Assembly (NCBI GenBank): GCA_910577165.1
Contig: CAJTLX010000060.1
Location: forward strand, 1-19,113
Direction: 5' to 3'
DNA: 19,113 nt
Source: an uncultured Lachnospiraceae bacterium
GTDB lineage: Bacteria > Bacillota > Clostridia > Lachnospirales > Lachnospiraceae
Below, in pieces: positions 16,013 to 19,113 of this stretch. The notes under the pieces are model-generated. The model ran no database searches. It saw only the letters and a list, made by a program, of their open reading frames with translations, and was not told where the DNA came from. The translations under genes were made by a program, and so were the position numbers. Positions within the stretch are counted from its first letter, which is position 1; each line of letters opens with the position of its first letter.

Positions 16013-16087
16013 AGTAATATTATTAGTGATACTGCTATTGCTGATGCCGATGTTAATGGTACTATTGGTGCTACTGGTATTATTGAT
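16013..16087. repeat. degenerate RNT trinucleotide tract
   Basis: Read on the plus strand from 16013, 25 consecutive triplets all fit purine-any-pyrimidine, and 24 of 25 end in T (AGT, AAT, ATT, GAT, ACT, GCT, GGT and so on). The tract lies between gntR and the membrane protein gene. On the minus strand it continues the gntR frame after its TAG stop as an Asn/Ser/Thr/Ile-rich stretch, open to a TAG at 15983-15985. Confidence 0.65.
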
Positions 16088-16096
16088 TTTGTTGTC

Positions 16097-16498
16097 CTAC
16101 CATATTTTCATACACTCTTTATTTGTTTCTCCAGTTCCGGAATAATATCGTCTGCACTCGCCTAAAAATTCTTCCTCCGTGATGCCGGAAATTTTTGCTT
16201 CCGCGATAATACGCTTTAATAGTTCTTTGCTTTCCTTACTAAGTTGGGATGATTTTTCAATCTCCCTGCTGACTCTTGCCCCATTGCGGCGATCTGCGAT
16301 AATATAACCCTGCTGCTTTAAAAGCTGATATGCTTTATTCACCGTCATGGAATTAATTCCAATCTCCTCCGCAAGTGCGCGCACCGTGGGCAATTGTTCA
16401 CCTGCACTTAATCTTCCATCCGAAATCCCCTGCACAATCTGATCGCGTATCTGCTGATAGATTGGGATGTCCGAACCTTCCCGGATTGCAATAACCAT
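16097..16498 (-). CDS. GntR-family transcriptional repressor, YtrA subfamily
   Basis: A 133-residue regulator with an N-terminal winged helix at about 10-78 (PIYQQIRDQIVQGISDGRL, then LPTVRALAEEIGINSMTVNKAYQLL, and the wing GYIIADRRNGARVS). The short helical C-terminal dimerisation tail is typical of YtrA rather than FadR or HutC types. YtrA regulators usually repress their own operon, which encodes transporters or membrane proteins answering cell-wall stress. SD GGGAGGTG is 7 nt before the ATG. A perfect palindrome covering the promoter just upstream is the expected autoregulatory operator. The TAG stop is followed in frame by 37 further sense codons. Confidence 0.93.
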   Translation of the reverse strand: MVIAIREGSDIPIYQQIRDQIVQGISDGRLSAGEQLPTVRALAEEIGINSMTVNKAYQLLKQQGYIIADRRNGARVSREIEKSSQLSKESKELLKRIIAEAKISGITEEEFLGECRRYYSGTGETNKECMKIW

Positions 16499-16513
16499 TA
16501 GGAAACACCTCCC

Positions 16514-16562
16514 TTGTATGCTTTGTATTAGTTATTATAATACAAAGCATACAAAAAGTCAA
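16514..16562 (-). promoter_or_regulatory. GntR/YtrA promoter with perfect palindromic operator
   Basis: Minus-strand -35 TTGACT (16557-16562), 17-nt spacer, -10 TATAAT (16534-16539): near consensus. A perfect palindrome with 17-bp arms (16514-16530 and 16538-16554, TTGTATGCTTTGTATTA and its complement) around 7 nt covers the spacer, the -10 box and the start region, ending at the SD. A dimer bound here would block the promoter fully. The arm contains the GTATTA/TAATAC core common to YtrA-type operators. Confidence 0.88.
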
Positions 16563-16583
16563 GAAAAAATTTTGAATGGATCA

Positions 16584-16648
16584 AAAAAGCCCGTTAGTTC
16601 ATTTGGATAATATAGATAAAATTATCCAAATGGACTAACGGGCTTTTT
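16584..16648 (-). terminator. long intrinsic terminator of the polysaccharide operon
   Basis: Arms 16584-16611 and 16621-16648 pair over 28 bp with one mismatch (T/G) around a 9-nt loop. The GC core GCCCGTTAGT is flanked by A and T runs on both sides, so it can act in either direction. It lies 92 nt after the capF stop and separates that operon from the gntR promoter. Confidence 0.92.
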
Positions 16649-16739
16649 CTGTTTCTACTCCTCTGTCCCTTGATTTAAAATTGCTTCGACTCTCTTTTTT
16701 TTATACAAAAATTCGAAAAAATATAGATCTTAAAGTTCT

Positions 16740-18014
16740 CTAAGGTTTTACAGTTTCCCGAAATGTATCCGGTTGCTCCTGATCAAATACCTCATTCGCC
16801 CACATCAATGTAACCAGTTCTTTTGTATCCGACAGATTCACAAGATGATGTGTCCATCCCGGAATCATATAGACCGCCTGAAGCTTATTACCGCTCACTT
16901 CAAACTCTACCACTTCCTCCGTGCCGATTTTTCTCTCCCGTACCAGACCATGCCCGGATACCACAACAAAGAACTCCCATTTACTGTTATGCCAATGTTC
17001 CCCTTTGGTTATTCCCGGCTTGCTGATATTTACACTAAACTGTCCATGCCCTCTTGTCTTTAAAACCTCGGTAAATGAGCCCCTTGCGTCCTGGTTCATC
17101 CTTAAATCAAAGATAAATTTTTCTTTTGGAAGATAGGTTAAATACAGACTATATAACTTCTTTTCAAAACTTCCCTCTGGCATTCCCGGCATCCAAAGAG
17201 TTTTGGGCTGACTCTTAAATTCCTCCAGTAAATCGACAATCTTTCCCAGCGTTACCTGGTAGGTTAATGGAATATAGCAGTACTTTCCTTTTGCATCTTC
17301 CTGCGGTATTAGACTTTCACCTATCTTTTTACTTTTATCCGTTTCTTCTTGTAATACTTGATTATCCGCATTATTTTCCTTTATTTCTGGGTATGTACAA
17401 TGTTTTTCTCTACCCTCTAAAAGATCAAGCATTCCTTCTATCAGATCATCAATATACAATAATTCTAACTCTGTGTCCCGGTGATTTACCGTATAAGGCA
17501 GGTCATTGGCAATCGCATAGCAGAACGTGGATACGGCGGAATTATAATTCGGGCGACTATGTCCCATCAGGTTTGGAAAACGGTAGACAGCAATTTTTGC
17601 TCCCGTTTCCCTTCCGTACTGAAAAAATAATTCCTCCCCCGCCCGCTTTGATTTCCCGTATTCTGAGTCGGCAAAGCGTCCGGAAAGTGCCGCCTGAATC
17701 GAGGAGGCCAACATTATTGTTGCCGTATTATTTGCCCGTTTTAGACTGGAAAGTAACTGGGAAGAAAAGTAAAAATTTCCCTCCATAAATTCGGAGCTTT
17801 CTTTCGGGCGATTTACCCCCGCCAGATGAAAAACAAAATCCGCTTTTTTGCAATAAATATCTAGTTCCTCTAAAGTGGAGTCAAGATCATATTCGTAAAT
17901 TTCCTCAATAAAAAGATTTGGTCTGGTTCTATTCTTTCCCTCTTTGATATTATACAAATTTGCAGTCAGGGCAGTTCCCACCATCCCCTTTGCGCCGGTA
18001 ATCAATATCTTCAT
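16740..18014 (-). CDS. capF: CapF-type bifunctional reductase (SDR plus cupin)
   Basis: CapF (WbjC/FnlB) takes the 4-keto sugar made from UDP-GlcNAc through epimerisation (cupin domain) and NADPH reduction (SDR domain) towards UDP-N-acetyl-L-fucosamine. I start at the ATG at 18012-18014, which has SD AGGAAGGA 7 nt upstream, rather than an ATG 19 codons earlier that overlaps the epimerase and lacks an SD. The protein is then 424 residues. The NADP motif is GAKGMVG (7-13) and the SDR pair is Y119/K123 in EYGKSK. The C-terminal cupin has HWH (340-342), E347 and HH (389-390). It is about 55 residues longer than the S. aureus protein, because of a hydrophilic insert at about 203-243. Confidence 0.9.
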   Translation of the reverse strand: MKILITGAKGMVGTALTANLYNIKEGKNRTRPNLFIEEIYEYDLDSTLEELDIYCKKADFVFHLAGVNRPKESSEFMEGNFYFSSQLLSSLKRANNTATIMLASSIQAALSGRFADSEYGKSKRAGEELFFQYGRETGAKIAVYRFPNLMGHSRPNYNSAVSTFCYAIANDLPYTVNHRDTELELLYIDDLIEGMLDLLEGREKHCTYPEIKENNADNQVLQEETDKSKKIGESLIPQEDAKGKYCYIPLTYQVTLGKIVDLLEEFKSQPKTLWMPGMPEGSFEKKLYSLYLTYLPKEKFIFDLRMNQDARGSFTEVLKTRGHGQFSVNISKPGITKGEHWHNSKWEFFVVVSGHGLVRERKIGTEEVVEFEVSGNKLQAVYMIPGWTHHLVNLSDTKELVTLMWANEVFDQEQPDTFRETVKP

Positions 18015-18058
18015 CTCGGTTTCCTTCCTACGATAAGAATTCTTACAAAAATATTTTT

Positions 18059-19113
18059 TTATTTCCTCCACACCATCTTATTTACCACACCCGTATAGCC
18101 CTGAATTATCCGCACCACTTTATCCGATACATTTTCGTCCCGGTAATCCGGTACCGGAATGCCAAATGATTGATTTTTATTTAATTCCACTGCGGTTTCC
18201 ACTGCCTGTAAAAGTCCATTCCCCTCAATTCCCGCCAGAATAAAACAGCCCTTATCCACCGCTTCCGGACGCTCCGTACTTGTCCGAATACATACCGCAG
18301 GAAAAGGATGCCCCACCGAGGTAAAGAAACTGCTCTCCTCCGGCAGGGTTCCAGAATCGGATACCACAGCAAAGGCATGGATCTGCAAACAATTATAATC
18401 ATGAAATCCCAATGGCTCATGCGCAATCACCCTCGCATCCAGTTTAAAACTACTCTCCTCCAAACGCTTTCGCGAGCGCGGATGGCAGGAATACAAAACA
18501 GGCATATTGTATTTTTCTGCTAAATGATTGATCGCAGAAAACAGGGAAAGAAAATTGGTTTCGGTATCGATATTTTCCTCCCGGTGAGCGGAAAGCAAAA
18601 GATAGTTGCCTTTGGTTAGTCCAAGTCTAGTATGGATATCAGAGGCTTCAATTTTAGGTAAATTTTTATGTAGTACCTCCGCCATTGGAGAACCCGTCAC
18701 AAAGCAGCGTTCTTTTGGCAGACCACAGTCTGCAAGGTAGCGGCGCGCGTGTTCAGAGTACGCTAAATTTACATCCGAAATAATATCCACGATTCTCCGG
18801 TTCGTTTCCTCCGGCAGACATTCATCCTTGCAGCGATTCCCCGCCTCCATATGAAAGATTGGGATATGCAGACGCTTTGCACCGATCACCGAAAGGCAGG
18901 AGTTTGTATCACCGAGAACTAAAACCGCATCCGGCTTTAGCTCTGCCATTAAGCGGTATGATTCTGCAATAATATTTCCCATGGTTTCCCCCAGATCCTT
19001 TCCAACGACATTTAAATAAATTTCAGGGGGAGCAAGATTGAGATCATGAAAAAATATCCCGTTTAATGTATAATCATAGTTCTGTCCCGTGTGGACTAAA
19101 ATCGTATCAAAAT
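18059..19113 (-). CDS. capG: UDP-HexNAc 2-epimerase, CapG/WbjD type (5' end off the window)
   Basis: A non-hydrolysing UDP-N-acetylhexosamine 2-epimerase. CapG/WbjD/FnlC makes UDP-L-FucNAc from the CapF product. The frame is open to the right edge with no stop, so the start is outside; an internal ATG at 18982 is not the start, because HTGQNYDYTLNGIFF upstream is family sequence. About 350 residues are visible. Motifs are VLGDTNS, HMEAGNRCKDECLPEETNR (the NRC variant marks the FucNAc type rather than WecB, which has MEAGLRT), SAHREEN, CHPRSRKR and SDSGTLPEES. The stop is 44 nt before the capF start. The order capG then capF differs from capE-F-G in S. aureus. Confidence 0.9.
   Translation of the reverse strand, partial: FDTILVHTGQNYDYTLNGIFFHDLNLAPPEIYLNVVGKDLGETMGNIIAESYRLMAELKPDAVLVLGDTNSCLSVIGAKRLHIPIFHMEAGNRCKDECLPEETNRRIVDIISDVNLAYSEHARRYLADCGLPKERCFVTGSPMAEVLHKNLPKIEASDIHTRLGLTKGNYLLLSAHREENIDTETNFLSLFSAINHLAEKYNMPVLYSCHPRSRKRLEESSFKLDARVIAHEPLGFHDYNCLQIHAFAVVSDSGTLPEESSFFTSVGHPFPAVCIRTSTERPEAVDKGCFILAGIEGNGLLQAVETAVELNKNQSFGIPVPDYRDENVSDKVVRIIQGYTGVVNKMVWRK

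Noticed and set aside
15869..16165. 98-codon plus-strand frame containing hydrophobic segments
   Set aside because: It overlaps two minus-strand genes and owes its openness to the RNT triplet tract; there is no SD and no family resemblance.
18015..18071. N-terminal extension of CapF to an ATG at 18071
   Set aside because: It would overlap the epimerase gene, lacks an SD and precedes the canonical SDR start MKILITG, which has a strong SD.

Overview
The window looks like chromosomal DNA of a low-to-moderate GC Firmicute, most likely a gut- or rumen-type clostridium (Lachnospiraceae-like). The evidence is AT-rich intergenic DNA, strong AGGAGG-type ribosome binding sites, sigma-A promoters of the TTGACN-17-TANAAT kind, and gene families typical of Clostridia. 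No rRNA or tRNA gene was seen to anchor taxonomy. Every convincing gene lies on the minus strand, so transcription runs from high to low coordinates.

Region 1 (1-6734) is a type III-A CRISPR-Cas locus. A promoter at 6706-6734 drives cas6-cas10(csm1)-csm2-csm3-csm4-csm5, tightly packed with stop/start overlaps. A leader with a long GC-rich hairpin follows, then a CRISPR array that runs off the left edge (three 36-nt repeats and two full spacers visible). On the minus strand the repeat reads as a small hairpin followed by the 8-nt handle ACGGAAAC, which fits Cas6 processing. The Cas10 HD and GGDD motifs and the Csm3 catalytic Asp are intact. No csm6 or other CARF nuclease is visible.

Region 2 (6791-11369) is an apparent operon or pair of linked units: a promoter at 11341-11369, gph (HAD phosphatase), two overlapping WYL-domain putative regulators, then rtcB (RNA ligase). 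Inverted repeats lie in the rtcB 5' region and between rtcB and cas6. Since Cas6 and related metal-independent RNases leave 2',3'-cyclic phosphate and 5'-OH ends, the substrates of RtcB, the closeness of rtcB to a type III system is suggestive but unproven.

Region 3 (11395-13628) holds an ECF sigma factor and, downstream, a membrane-anchored serpin whose short N-terminus resembles those of ECF-linked membrane proteins: a possible envelope-stress or protease-inhibitor unit. Just upstream (13681-14215) lies debris of an AAA-family ATPase with a ruined Walker A motif, followed by a TOPRIM-like fragment. This is probably a dead RloA/RloB- or AbiL-type defence pair. A structured GC-rich island with a terminator-like hairpin follows at 14337-14449.

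Region 4 (14503-16562) is a YtrA-type GntR repressor gene and a DUF5808-type membrane protein gene. They sit behind a near-consensus promoter embedded in a perfect 17-bp-arm palindrome, and are separated by an odd 75-nt run of RNT triplets. Region 5 (16584-19113) is the end of a surface-polysaccharide operon: a UDP-HexNAc 2-epimerase (CapG/WbjD type, cut by the right edge) and CapF (SDR plus cupin), ended by a 28-bp hairpin terminator. These point to UDP-N-acetyl-L-fucosamine synthesis.
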